From: Zingiber officinale
Taxonomy: Eukaryota > Streptophyta > Magnoliopsida > Zingiberales > Zingiberaceae
Reading direction: 5' to 3'
DNA: 64,000 nt
Assembly (NCBI RefSeq): GCF_018446385.1
Contig: NC_055998.1
Location: 21,383,173 to 21,447,172 of the forward strand
Below are positions 31,942 to 43,355 of this stretch, piece after piece. Made by a program: the position numbers and the translations under genes. Position 1 is the first letter of the stretch. The number at the start of each line of letters is the position of its first letter. The notes beneath the pieces are model-generated. The model searched no databases, had not been told where the DNA came from, and was given only the letters and a program-made list of their open reading frames with translations.

Positions 31942-31955
31942 TGCTCTGATACCAC
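31942..31955 (-). other. Chromovirus primer-binding site
   Basis: gtggtatcagagca on minus, two bases inside the right LTR. Complementary to initiator tRNA-Met. Confidence 0.85.
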
Positions 31956-31957
31956 TC

Positions 31958-34217
31958 TGTAACACCCCGCCTTCTACAGACTAGGCTATAAGGTCGGGGG
32001 TTACATTATGCTAAACTATTCTTGGACTATCACTGAATATTACGGTGCGGAAAAGCTGAACTAATTAAAATTCTATGCTATTTGCTATCAAATCTGGGAT
32101 TCTATGTTCAGAGTACACTTCTAAGGTTGTACATATGCTAAGAAGGGAACCTAAACTCTCTATTTGGTAAAAAACTGAAAGCAGACACTTCTAGCTGAAA
32201 TCAGACTCTCCAATCAATCGGCTGATCGATTGGAGATGTTTGATCGATCCACTGATCGATTCAACGTGCTACTGTGCACGGAGGTAAATTCTGAATCGAT
32301 CATCTGATCGATCCAGTCTGGCCAATCGATCCAATAATCAATTCTGAAGCTCTCTGTACGCGGAAGTCGCGTTTCAATCGATCAACTGATCGATTGAGTG
32401 CTCCTCAATAGATCAGCTGATCGACTCAATGGCGTTCTGTACGCGGGGATTTCTTCCAATCGATCGGCTGATGGATTGAGGACTCCTCAATCGATCGGCT
32501 GATCGATTGGGTTTCTGATTTTTGCAGAAATTCCACCCGAATTCATACAGAACTTTCAGAAATCACTAAAACATAACATCACTCACATTTTACTATCTAT
32601 TATCAAGACAATTAGCATTCTAAACATGGCAAAACCCATAGTTTCACAAATCATGATACTTAGCATCATAAAAGTGTAAAAAAACAACCACATAAGGAAG
32701 TACTAAGTTCTTAAGTTTTGCTAGTTCCCCAAAGATCTTCATTCCAGGTTCCTTCTCACACACATCTCGTCGCATTGTCCTCCAGCCTCCGCTAATCCAC
32801 CTTCCCTTTACCTTTATCTGCAGTATAAGGAAAATGAAACTATAAGCTTGGGAGCTTAGTAAGAAACCATCTACCTCACAAAATATGCATTCGAAGAAAT
32901 CATGCTTTCAACAGATGCTATTCGAAATACATGCTAATTATCATGATGAAAATGCTAAAACATGGCATATCGACAAATGAGTCATGCTAAACAAATATTG
33001 AACAAAAGCTATTCAATGTATCGGCAAGCTAACTAAATCGATACATAAGCTAAGCTATTTGTTATCACAATAAGAAACTAAACCGAAGCTAAGCTGTATT
33101 CACATATCTGGTTTGTGAAGTTTGAAAACTATTTTCATAAGTAGATAAAAATACTAAACATGTTGTTGATGGGCCCGGCAACTGTACTTGTTGTACGCAC
33201 ATCCCTAACTAGGCCCGAGGTAGCAAGTCCCGAATCTAGTAGGGTACTAGGTTATCTAAACCTAGGGATGACTATGGGAGCCCAACCCAAGGACAACTGA
33301 AGTTCAGTATAGTGTCACTGATAAAGTAAAATACTGATTTTTAATCTAATTATTTTGTCTTGTTTGACTAGGTTATCTAAACCTAGAACTAGGTTATCTG
33401 AACCTAGAGCCGACTATGGGAGCCCACCCATTGGACCGTAGTCTCATATAGACTGAAGCAAGACTATGTATGCTATTAAAATGCATCTAAGACATTTTAC
33501 TGAGCTGTTAAAATGCCTACTGTAGCATATATCTGTACTAGTCATTTTATCGAGCACCTGGTGTGCTCTAGCTCTGCATATGGCTACACTAAGATCATAA
33601 AAGCGAACTAGGACTATTTAAGCATACAATTAGCTACTTATACTGCAAGTGAGGGGTTACTTACATCCTACGCTAACTTTCCTTACAATCCGATCGCTAG
33701 ATTTCCGGAGAAGAAGATTGTTTCGATGATCCTCTTATGTCTACGCTTTCTTCTCGTAGAGGGGAGCGTCCTTGTGCTGGAGTTGTCGCCGGAAGGTGCT
33801 CATATGGCCCTAGGGTGGAACCCTAGGTTTTCTTGGGCTTGTGCGCTGAAAGGATGAGGAGAAGAGAGAGTGGTCGGCAGTGAGGGTGAGGGAAAAGAGA
33901 GTTGTCGATCCAAAAATAATAACTCTCCACTTAAATTCCCTATTTATATTAAGTGGTTAATGCGGCCCAACTAAATCTTAAATATAATTTCTCTCATTTC
34001 CTTTCAGCACACCCCTGTTGGGGCCCCTTGGTTACTAGAGTCACCCTATAAGTCATAGAGTTCATAGGTTGTGAGTTCAATTCCCGCTTAGGCTGTTTTA
34101 CGTTTTTATTTAATTTTGTTACTTCTGCTACTCCAAAAATTCTATAAAAATATTCTAAAATTCCAGAAAAAAAATAGAATATTTCTAAAATTAATTTGTG
34201 AATTTTCGAGCATTACA
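31958..34217 (-). repeat. Chromovirus right (5') LTR
   Basis: 2260 bp. It differs from 14933-17188 by scattered substitutions and small indels (for example an extra aacaaatattg stretch near 32990). The atcgat array is at 32205-32515. Confidence 0.9.
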
Positions 34218-34757
34218 AGGCGCTCGGATCACTCAGGGCAGCAAAGGTGCTCTGGGTGCGCACCCTGGTCGAGGCCTGGTTTAGCCCAATCTGGGCACCC
34301 AGATCTGGTCCAGGCACCCAGACCAGAAAACTTATCTTTTGCTGAGCTGTCGCGATTCGTTACGTCATGGATAAAATTTTATCCACCCCTAAGCACCCGA
34401 AACCCTTCCAAGCGCCCGGATCAGCGCTATAAATACAATCTTAATTTCAGTAGTTGGACAATAGCACATGTAAACAATTTCTTTGTCTGATCTACTACTA
34501 TGTGAGTTGTCAACACTGTAAAAGGGTTCTCCATCTAAAGGAGATTTTGATAGTGAAGTTTAATTGTCTTGGATTAGCAATCCTCTTATTGCAAATCAAG
34601 TAATTCCTTCTGTCTTTATCTTTAGTTAATTTACTTCTTATTTCTTTTTCTTATAAGTGTTTGTTTTAATAAAGCTATAAGTTTTAAGGAAGGTGTTTTG
34701 TTTGTTTTTATTGTGCAGGGCAATTCACCCCCTCTTGCTGGCCGCAAGGGACCATCA
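34218..34757 (+). mobile_element. Gag-B 5' LTR, piece 3 of 3
   Basis: After the duplicated aggcg the Gag-B LTR resumes with gctcggatcactcagg, then diverged gcgcccgga/gcacccaga units (34220-34420), a TATA box tataaata (34428-34435) and the shared leader 'tcttggattagcaatcctct' (34569). It ends ggccgcaagggaccatca. Confidence 0.8.
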
Positions 34758-34864
34758 ATTATTATTAGAGCAAGATCACTTTAAAAGGACTAACCGCCAA
34801 CCGAAGCATAAAAGATAGTCAGACCGAGCATCTACCTGCCTAAAGTTTGAGGGGAAATTTGTGA
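34758..34864 (+). pseudogene. Gag-B primer-binding site and start of gag
   Basis: 34758-34776 (attattattagagcaagat) is a decayed tggtatcagagc site. The gag start codon is mutated to ATA (34815; tcagaccgagcatc follows, as in Gag-A's gccggaccaagcatc). FEGKFVT is readable before the CACTA element interrupts it at 34865. Confidence 0.7.
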
Positions 34865-35215
34865 CACTATAAGAAAAAAGCTGATAGACAATCTTTAAAA
34901 GTGTTGTCTATATGACTGAAAAAGTGTTATTAAAAGTACTATTATTAAAAGTCTGCTCAAAGACAACGCTTTAAAAGTGTTTTCGTTTGTAGCAAAGATA
35001 ACGCTTTTGTAACGCTTTAAAAGTGTTACCATTTTTTGCAAAGACAACGCATAAAAGTATTGTCTTTTTTAAAGAATATGCATAAAAAGTGTTATCTTTT
35101 TTAAAGATAACGCATAAAAAGCATTGTCTTTTTTTAGTAAAGACAATAATTTCACAATGCAAAAAAAATATTATCTTTTTTAGCAAAAAACAAGAGGTTT
35201 TAAACTATTATCTTT
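34865..35215 (+). repeat. CACTA left subterminal repeats
   Basis: At least seven copies of a loose unit aaagacaacgcttaaaagtg / ttatcttt in both orientations. These are the usual transposase-binding region of CACTA elements. Confidence 0.75.
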
Positions 35216-35469
35216 TAATACCAAAGATAAATAAAAGATAAATGAAAATAAATCTACTTCAATCAATGACATGTTATTAAATACACAACCAAGATAAATA
35301 TACAAATTATCATCCTTACACTTCTATAACAAATATAATTACTTGCATACAAAGAAATTTTAATTAGGACACTCAAAACTACTCCTATCGAGTACATCTG
35401 ATTACATGTACTTAAAGGATCTTGATAGATGCTACTTATTCTCTTGACTTGAATGTTCTTTACTCATTA

Positions 35470-35600
35470 ATTTTAACCATCTTCTCACTTAAATCCCAAA
35501 GCCTTTTTGATAGTTTTTCGTTGAAGTACTTTCCAATCACACCCCTAAGGTTCAGATGCAATGCCACATATCATGTAGTTGTTGCTCTTGTAATCATCCA
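35470..35600 (-). pseudogene. Short-chain dehydrogenase (plant SDR, TIC32/WWOX-like) C-terminal fragment
   Basis: The minus strand reads RATTT, a stop in place of Cys, YVALHLNLRGVIGKYF, then NEKLSKRLWDLSEKMV. This matches the C-terminal end of plant NADP-dependent SDR proteins: GAATTCYVALHPxLKGVTGKYF...ELAKRLWDFSEKL. The stretch between GKYF and NEKL is deleted (about 14 residues), and one TGA replaces the Cys codon. Only about 45 residues remain of a protein of some 300. It lies inside the CACTA element and on the same strand as the TPR fragment, so capture by the transposon is the simplest explanation. Confidence 0.65.
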
Positions 35601-36630
35601 TACCCGAGCTATTTAGCTGGAGTTTCTACCTCCATTCACCTTCAAAATATCTAAAGGCACTGCACATGAAAGATTCAAAACAAAGTGTAAGTTAGTCTTG
35701 ATGACCCACAAAAATGGAACAACAACAATATCTCTAGTGGATTCTATAAACTTTTAGATTCTGAAGTAGGAATCAAGATAGTTTACTTAGCATTAAATCA
35801 ACAAACAACACAACATAACTAATAAACCAAAAAAAGGAGAACAAACTCTTGGCTTAATGTACAATATCTTATATAATCAACATCCATATTTCAATATGTG
35901 CTACTATGTCATGGTTGTGCTAGCAGAAATGTTGATGCTACTATTTTAGAATTCCACAACATCTTCCCATTATGATGTTCATCCAAGGTAGAATGGCAAA
36001 AGCACACAACTAATATGGGCATCAATAGAAATATGAACAAATCCACCTGAAAACCAAATAATTTTTTTTACATACCTCTAGGAATGATGGTCAAACTTCT
36101 ATAAGTTGCACAAAGGCAGAACAAACCTGTGTATCAAAGAAAACAAACATAGATTGGTGAAAGATCAAAAAGCTTAAGGTAAAAATACTTAAGCAACACG
36201 TAAGTTTGGATTCATTAGAGAACTCTTTTTTCTCGCAAATACATATCCAACATCCTTACCAATCACTCAAAGTCATTAGATTCATTAGAGAACTCTCCAT
36301 TTTCAAGCAAATTTTAACAAAAAAGAAAGGTTATTAGGCCCATGCAATTTTCTAAGAAACTGGAGATAAATGATGATGAACCTCTCTCTTGATATATGCA
36401 ACTATGGACTTTCATTTTTCTATATTCTGCATCTTAATCCTCCATATTATAATCAAGTAGTGCTTCTTCCTCCTCTTCGCTTATCAATGTCTCCTCAAAG
36501 AGCATCATGCAAGCAATTTTGAACATCACTTAGCTCTGATTATATGTGGCTTTCTCGTTGCGCTTGAGATGAGGCTTAAAGTAAAAATTGTATGTTTAGC
36601 ATGTGTGTTATCAGCAATGCAGACTGAAGT
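35601..36630. other. CACTA interior, mostly unrecognised
   Basis: AT-rich. One minus-strand stretch (36440-36580) reads FKPHLKRNEKATYNQS, stop, then VMFKIACMMLFEETLISEEE and EALLDYNMED. It is exon-like in composition with an acidic tail, but I cannot name it. No transposase motif seen. Confidence 0.35.
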
Positions 36631-36631
36631 A

Positions 36632-36674
<43 letters not shown>
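36631..36674 (+). repeat. (AT)n(GA)n microsatellite
   Basis: About ten AT followed by about eleven GA dinucleotides inside the CACTA element. Confidence 0.95.
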
Positions 36675-36675
<1 letters not shown>

Positions 36676-36884
36676 ATGATTCTAAAAATTTATATCTCAC
36701 ATAAAAGTTGCTTGCAATGAAGAAGAAAAATCATATGTAATCAACTTAAACAAGTTTATCATATGTATCCTTTAGAATTTACTTGTGATATGATGTCCTT
36801 TAGAAGTGGCACACAAAATTTGTTTCTGGCCAAATTAACATCTGCATTGAAAAAGACTTAATGCATCACCATTTATCAACCAAG

Positions 36885-37285
36885 CAAGATATTGAAGCTT
36901 GTTAGGAAATTGTGATGAAATGCTACAAGGAATTGATCAAGATTGGAGGTCAATGCTTAGTTTCCCTGACATTGAAAGATTAGTATAATGAGGATCTAAA
37001 GAGTGGCAATTGTAAACTGGTTCTCAGCAAGGAGTGCAGCATGCTTGTTAGCATACAATGATGCAGCTAGAGCTGCATGTATCTCTGCGGGATGAAAGAT
37101 ACCTCTTATAAAAACTTGTAAAAGATGTATTATATGAAGCATAGAATTAATCTTGAAGAAGTACCTGGGTATCCCTTTAGAGAAATGGAAACATCCTCCA
37201 TCTCAGCAATGGCCTTGTCTCTGTCACCAATCTCATACAATAACAATACCCTTCTATCTCTTTCATAATCTTAGTTGCCTTGAAT
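36885..37285 (-). pseudogene. TPR-repeat protein gene fragment with an intron
   Basis: Two exon-like blocks on the minus strand. Block 1 (37285-37165) reads DYERDRRVLLLYEIGDRDKA and then IAEMEDVSISLKGYP, ending CCCAG/GTACTT. Block 2 (37084-36885) starts after CCCGCAG and reads EIHAALAASLYANKHAALLA, then ENQFTIATL, and after a one-base shift DPHYTNLSMSG and PPILINSL. The helix-turn-helix pattern (LLYEIGDRDKAIAEME; AALLAENQFTIATLLDPHY) is that of tetratricopeptide repeats. The splice sites and frameshifted end show decayed genomic exons, not a working gene. I cannot say which TPR protein it comes from. Inside the CACTA element, same strand as the SDR fragment. Confidence 0.65.
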
Positions 37286-38774
37286 CATTCATGTTTGCAA
37301 TTAGATGTCTATATGTATTATAGCATTTTTCTTATACCAAACAAAACTAAATCATATGCATTGGTGTATAAAAAGATGAAAGATCTAACCTCAAATGACA
37401 TTGTTTTCCATTTCTCCCCACAGGCCTTGTCATTCTATGGAAAAGCATCATGCTAGATATATTAGGTTTAACAACAATAAAAAAAATAAAAAAGCTATAC
37501 ATAACTACATGCTTGAAAATTATGAAATTAATAGTGGAGATATCCAAAATCACAACAAGACAAGCTAATTCCAGGTATTTGGTGTTTGGTACATGAATCC
37601 TAACCCACCTAATTGAACTCCATTCAAGGCAATTTGAGTCTAGGCAAGGTAATAGACAAGTTGAATAAATTTGAGTCGCAAAAATTTAGAAAATATTAGA
37701 AATAAGCTTCCACATGAATAAATTTGTCAAAATTCAACTAATCTAACCTAAAACATTCAACTAACTAACCATCACAAGAATTCAAACCAAAGAAGATGCA
37801 AGTTTAGAAACTAACTAATGAAAGAGGCATTTCATCAAACACAAAACGAGCGAGAATTCAATTAAGCAAAATACATGCAATTCTAAACATGGGAGAATAG
37901 CTGCGTATAATCCAACAATCAACAAGCATAACATAATCCAACATAGATAGAAATAACCCAATGTGGTAGACACGGATCGAAATATAGCTCTCCTCTTCGA
38001 ATCTGAAGTGGAGAGGGGGTTGTTGGATGGAGCTTCTCCGATGGCCAATCTGTCGACGAAGGCTATGGATGAAGTGGATGGCTGCTCGTCGATGGAGAAC
38101 GAACTCTTCTCTTCAAATCTGAAGAGAAAGAGGTTGTCGAAAGGATGGATGAACTCTCCTCTTCGAATCTGAAGAGGAAACGGCTCCGGCTAGTGATGAA
38201 GCTTTACTCTTCAAATCCGAAATGGAGAGGTGGAAGGAAACCAGTGGTGGCGAAGAAAGCTCTACCAATCAGGAGAGGGTGATGTAGAGTTCGGCGATGG
38301 TGCCTCTCCCAAATGGGAGAAGGCTATGGGCTGAGGAAGAAGGCACTATGAGATGGCTTTCAGATCCGGAAGCTCTGTGAGAAGACCTTTTCGTCAGCGA
38401 TGAGGAAGATGGTAGAGGAGATGAGATGGCTAGCGGATTCTAGGATGAAGCTCCTATTGTGTGCATTAGCGTCGGATGTGGATGAGATGGAGGTGGAAGA
38501 GGAAGCTTGTCCTCTCCCAATCGGGTAGAGGAAGAGAATGAGGGAGGTCGGTGGTGATGAAGTGGAGGAGGCCGCCAGCCCTTGGTAGTGGCGGAGAAGA
38601 GATGAATCTTTGGGTTTTTGTTTGCGAACATGAGTTTTGGAGCCTAGGTTTTTCACTGAGGAGCGTTCAGGAGAAAATGAGTTTTTCATGAATTTTCACG
38701 AAGGGAAGGTTTTGGCAGAGGAGTTTGGTCATGGACATAAACAACACTGGTTAAAGAATTATTGTTATAGATAT
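37286..38774. other. CACTA interior with promoter or 5'-exon-like GC-richer part
   Basis: 37960-38680 is less AT-rich and repeats 'tctcctcttcgaatctgaag' with variants four or five times (37990, 38105, 38155, 38210). Open frames on both strands have no domain. It may be the 5' end of a captured gene. Confidence 0.35.
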
Positions 38775-39000
38775 AAAAAAAATGCTCATATACAATGCTT
38801 TTTGAAAAGCGTTATCTTTATCAAAAAAAAAAAAACCATCAATAGATACCGTTTATTTAAAAAAGTGTTATCTTTACAAAAAAAAATAAAAAAACATAGA
38901 TAATGATTTGCACTAAAAGCGTTGTTAAAAAAAAAAGATAACACTTTTTTAAAAAAACATTGTCTTTTAAGTGTTGTGTAATCCTAATTTTCTTATAGTA
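38775..39000 (+). repeat. CACTA right subterminal repeats
   Basis: Copies of gcgttatctttatcaaaaaa / aagtgttatctttacaaaa and gataacacttttttaaaaaa, the same unit as at the left end, then the inverted terminus. Confidence 0.75.
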
Positions 39001-40011
39001 CAATTTGGAAAAGAAAGATAGAGGTATTCTTCAAAATGGACTTTGATTTATTACTAATTTTGAAATATGATTTTGTAGCACCAAAGGACAAAGAAGAACA
39101 TCAATAGACCAAGAAGGAGCAAGCAGACTTCGTAGCAAATGGATGAGCCGAATTTCATCTACTGAGCGTGCTACCTCCGTAAGAAGTCAACAGAATCGGT
39201 GCCTATGAATCAGCAAAGGAACTTTGGGAGAAGTTCCTGGAGCTACACGAAGGTATGTCTGAAGCCAAAGTCGCGAGACAGTACCTGCTTTGGAACCAGA
39301 TCTGCAACCTCCGGTTAGAAGAAGGAGAAACCATCGCACACCTCCACTCAAGAATCAAGGAACTCATCACCAGACTCACGAATCTCGGAGAAAATATAAC
39401 CAACTGAGATTCGCTAAGGTACGTGCTTGACACATTTCCTAGGACTCCTGAATGGTCAACCCTAGTAAATGCTTACTTCATCTCTAGGGACTTAGAGGTA
39501 AGTAATTTAGAAGAATTTTTTTTAACTTTGAAATTCACAAATCTAGAAATGCAGATCTAAAGAAGGAATCAAAGAACATTACCTTAAAGGCAAAAATGGA
39601 TGAACCAAATTCTGAGACATCCATTGACGATGACGAAACGATGGTCATGGTAAGGAAATTTAAAAACTTATTTAAAGCTAATAAGTGCAGAGTAAAATGA
39701 GGAAAAGAAAAGTAAGATGCTACCACTGCAATTAAGAAGGGTACGTGAAAGATAATTGTCCAAAATTGAAGAACAAGAACAAGAACAAGGACAAAAGACC
39801 AACCCAGAAAAGTCACAAGAACCTAAAGGCGACATGGGATGAAACTTCATCAGAATTAAAAATCGAAGCCTACGTCGAACTTGCGCTGATGGAAAGTCAC
39901 CAAGAAGAAGATGAAGCAACCTCTTCCGCAATGAGCATCGAGAGTATCGATGAAGGGGAGCAACATCAAAAGAAAGCAGCACTACAGGGGAGCTTTAGAT
40001 CAAGGGATCGA
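39001..40011 (+). pseudogene. Gag-B gag remnant, rest of the frame
   Basis: Continues the gag after the CACTA element. It encodes pieces such as AKELWEKFLELHEGMSEAKV (39216-39275), NLRLEEGETIAHLHSRIKEL (39306-39365), FPRTPEWSTLVNAYFISRDL-like sequence (39436-39495) and a knuckle CYHCN with a stop, then EGYVKDNCP (39717-39763). The knuckle His is changed to Tyr and a TAA lies inside it. The acidic tail runs to TSSAMSIESIDEG (39940s). Then the sequence switches to Copia-2 LTR at about 40012. Everything 3' of this point in Gag-B is deleted. Confidence 0.8.
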
Positions 40012-42080
40012 CTAGGTTAATCAAAAAAACAATCGAATCACAAATTCGAAAAAGAAGAAAACACAAACTCGAAAAATAAATTCGAAAAATTAGATCTAAT
40101 GCCTCTTGTGTTTGGAATTCTTACAAAAAGAAATAACTAGCAAGATGCGGAAAACAATTGCTAATTATACCTTCTCTTTGTAAACTAATGACCTCGAGAT
40201 CTTATACCGTATTCCTCGCCTCACCTTGGACGTCATGTGGGCGACGATCCTCAAAGATAAACACCACCCAAAAGCTTCCTTCCTCCTCCTCTAAAATTCG
40301 GCCACCACCACCACCGAGGAGAAGAGAGCAAAGGGAAAAAGAGAAGAGAGAGGGTCGACCACCACCAAGAGAGACTCCTCCAAGAGAATAAGAATTGTGT
40401 CTCATGAAGCCTCCTCACCCCTTCTTTTATAATACTTGCTCAAGGTAAATAAGGGAAGAATTTTTACAAAAATTAAAATCTTCCAAGAGTTTTTCCTTTT
40501 CCCTTTTATTTTTTCCTTTTCTTTCCTCTTGATTGAATCAATCACCAAAAATAAATTTGATGATTTTATTTTTTTTTAAACATGGCCGGCCACCTTGCTT
40601 GGGCACCAAGCAAGGGTGGTCGACCCCCATAAGAGGAAAGGAATATTTATTTTTATAAAATTTTATAAGAAGAAAAACTCTTATAAAATTTTACAAGCTC
40701 TCTTTCCTAAAATAGGAGTTAAAAAAGGAAAGTTCTAAAAATTAAAACCATGTTTTAAAATTTAAAACTTCTCTTATAAAATTTCTTTTTTTAACATGAT
40801 GATAGAAAATTTAAATTTTAAACCTTCTCTTCCTTTTTTCCTAAACCATGACGATGGTTAAAAAGGAAAGTTTTAAAACTTTTAAACTTTCTTTTAAAAC
40901 ATGTGGCCTAATTCAAATAAGAAAAGTTTTTAAATTTAAAATCTCTCTTTTAAAACTTGTAGTTTTCTACAAAGAGAAGATTTTAAAAATTCAAAACAAT
41001 CCTCCTTGTTTGAATTATTGTGGTCGGCCCCTACTAGCTTGATCACCAAGCAATAGGGTCGACCCCTTGGAAGAGGATATGGTCGGCCTTTGCTTGGTCA
41101 CCAAGCATTGGACCGGCCCCCTTCTTGGACACCAAGAAGAGCCTTACATTTGGATGGACTTGAGGTTATAATGAGGCTATGATAGGGACCTAGGGGAGAA
41201 ATTGGTTTTGGCCTTCTGATGAGCTTGAGTATCCCGTGTCTGCCCCAAACACACAACTCAAATTCATCAATAATAACTCATTCCACTAGAGAGTTATTAT
41301 CGCACTACCGCACCAATCCCAAATTATATTATAGGCTCCTTCTTATCATGAGTGTGTTAGTCTCTCCGTGTTTAAGATAACAAATGTCCACTAATTAAGT
41401 AAGTTACTGACAACTCACTTAATTAATATCTAGTTCCAAGAGTAGTACCACTCAACTTCATTGTCATGTCGGACTAACTCTACCTGCAGGGTTTAACATG
41501 GCAATCCTTATGAGCTCCTCTTGGGAACATTCTCAACCTAGATAACTAGGAAACAAATTCCTTCTATAATCAACAATACACACTATAAGTAATATCATTT
41601 CCCAACTTATCGGGCATATTGATTTATCGAACTAAACCTCACCCTTTGATAAGTCAAAGAAATAAATATTAAATATATGTGCTTGTTATTATATTAGGAT
41701 TAAGAGCACACAATTCCATAATAACTAAGGTCTAGTTCTTTTATTAAGTCAGTACAAAAAGAACTTACCTAAATGGTCCTACTCAATACACTTTAGAGTG
41801 TACCAGTGTAATTTATTAATTAAGACAAACTAATACTTAATTACATTACGACTATTCCGATGATTTGTTCCTTTCCATCTTAGTTGTGAGCAACTGTTTA
41901 TAATTTATAAAGAACCGTCAACATAATCTTCTGTGTGTGACAGCACACACCATGTTGTATACTATATAAATTAATTGAACAATTACATTTAACAAATAAA
42001 TGCAGATATTGACCAATGTGATTCTTTTATTTCAAAAATAAATGTTTACAAAAGCTAGGCTTTTAGTATACACTCTAACA
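40012..42080 (-). repeat. Copia-2 left (3') LTR, truncated
   Basis: Starts inside the LTR at ctaggttaatc, matching 47533. It ends TAGTATACACTCTAACA. An ATG-started 67-codon frame (40405-40202, minus) lies just after the LTR TATA box. The missing part is its end in element orientation. Confidence 0.88.
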
Positions 42081-42092
42081 ATCTCCCACTTA

Positions 42093-43352
42093 TACTAAAA
42101 GACTAAGCTGTCATATCTGTTGCCATACATCTGATTCTCATCCCCTCCACATGCCGATCAAAAGCTTTCGCCGGAAGGGCCTTAGTGAAAGGATCTGCTA
42201 GGTTATCTGCTGATGCAATCTTGGCGACAACAACTTCTCCTCGCTTGACGATGTCTCGTATCAGGTGGTACTTGCGCTCTATATGTTTACTTGTCTGATG
42301 GGCTCACGGTTCTTTCGAGTTTGCAACTACACCGCTATTATCACAATAAATTGTGATGATCTTGGGCAAACCAGGAATCACATCTAAGTCCATTAGAAAG
42401 TTCCTGAGTCATACAGCTTCTTTGGCTGCCTCAGAAGCTGCCACATACTCATCTTTTATGGTTGAGTCCGAGACGCATTTCTTCTTAACACTCCTCCATG
42501 CAATGGCTCCACCTCCCAGAGTAAACACATAGCCTGACGTAGACTTACTATTGTCCCTATCTGATTGGAAATCCAAATCCGTGTAACCCACAGGAAGCAA
42601 ATCATCTGCTTGGTATACTAGCATATAATCTCTAGTCCTTCTCAGGTTCTTTAATATATGCTTCACAGCAGTCCAATGTCCTTGTCCATGGTTACTCTGA
42701 TATCTGCTAACCATGCAAACGGCAAAACATATATCAGGTCTCGTACACAGCATTGCATACATAAGCCTTCCTACAGCCGAAGCATAAGGAACTGCCTTCA
42801 TTTCCTCCATCTCCTTTGATGTCTTCGGAGACATCTCTTTAGATAAGGCTACTCCATGCCTAAAAGGTAAGAAACCTTTCTTGGAGTTTTGCATGCTAAA
42901 ACGAGCAAGATTGTATCTATATATAAAGCTTGGGATAGACACAACATTCTTTTCTTGCGATCCCTTATAACTTTGATCCCAAAAATATGTGCACATTCTC
43001 CTAAGTCCTTCATATCAAATTGTTTGGACAATCATACCCTTATGTCCGATAATACCTTGACATTGTTGCTAATTAACAAAATATCATCTACGTATAGTAC
43101 AAGAAATATCACCACGTTTCCGTTATACTTCTTGTATACACAAGACTCATCCGAACACTGAATAAATCCATATGACTGGATTACTTCGTTAAACCGGATG
43201 TTCCAAGATCTTAAAGCTTGCTTCAGTCCATAAATGGATCGATTAAGCTTGCACACTATATGCTCTTTGCCCTTTTCAATGAACCCTTCTAGTTGCTTTA
43301 TATGGATGTTTTCTTCAAGACTTCCATTAAGGAAAGCTGTCTTGACATCCAT
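42093..43352 (-). pseudogene. Copia-2 reverse transcriptase (C-terminal part) and RNase H
   Basis: 43352-43032 reads MDVKTAFLNGSLEENIHIKQ, then SIYGLKQALRSWNIRFNEVI and VIFLVLYVDDILLISNN: the RT palm with catalytic YVDD. After a stop, KQFDMKDLGECAHIFGIKVI follows. 42996-42409 holds KAVPYASAVGRLMYAMLCTR, PDICFAVCMVSRYQSNHGQG and RNase H (GYTDLDFQSDRDNSKSTSGY, WRSVKKKCVSDSTIKDEYVA). The C-terminal RNase H part (IYCDNSGVVANSKEP, then SKHIERKYHLIRDIVKRGE) continues to about 42150 with stops. Frameshifts at about 42905 and 43031 and several stops separate the blocks. It aligns throughout with the more damaged Copia-1. Confidence 0.85.
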
Positions 43353-43355
43353 TTG

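Larger units (their letters stand above)
14933..34217 (-). mobile_element. Tekay/Del-like Gypsy chromovirus, containing Copia-1
   Basis: Flanked by a perfect duplication aggcg (14928-14932 and 34218-34222). LTRs 14933-17188 (2256 bp) and 31958-34217 (2260 bp) start TGTAACGCCCC/TGTAACACCCC and end ...TTACA. On the minus strand: primer-binding site gtggtatcagagca (31942-31955), Gag, zinc knuckles, protease, RT, RNase H, integrase, chromodomain, polypurine tract (atggggga near 17190). The tRNA-Met primer, long LTRs and integrase-chromodomain order fit the Tekay/Del group. Without nested Copia-1 it is about 9.4 kb. Stops and frameshifts in pol make it defective, yet the LTRs differ only by scattered substitutions and small indels. 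Confidence 0.88.
34865..39000. mobile_element. CACTA (En/Spm-like) transposon carrying host-gene fragments
   Basis: Starts CACTATAAGAAAA and ends TTTTCTTATAGTA, so 12 terminal bases are inverted repeats, close to the CACTACAAGAAAA ends of plant CACTA elements. Both ends carry subterminal repeats (about 34880-35215 and 38775-38985). It splits the Gag-B gag in its N-terminal part. The flanks allow a short duplication (aca or similar) but not an exact canonical 3-bp pair, so the ends may be off by one or two bases. No transposase is recognisable in 4.1 kb, so it is non-autonomous. It carries minus-strand fragments of an SDR gene and a TPR gene. Confidence 0.8.
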
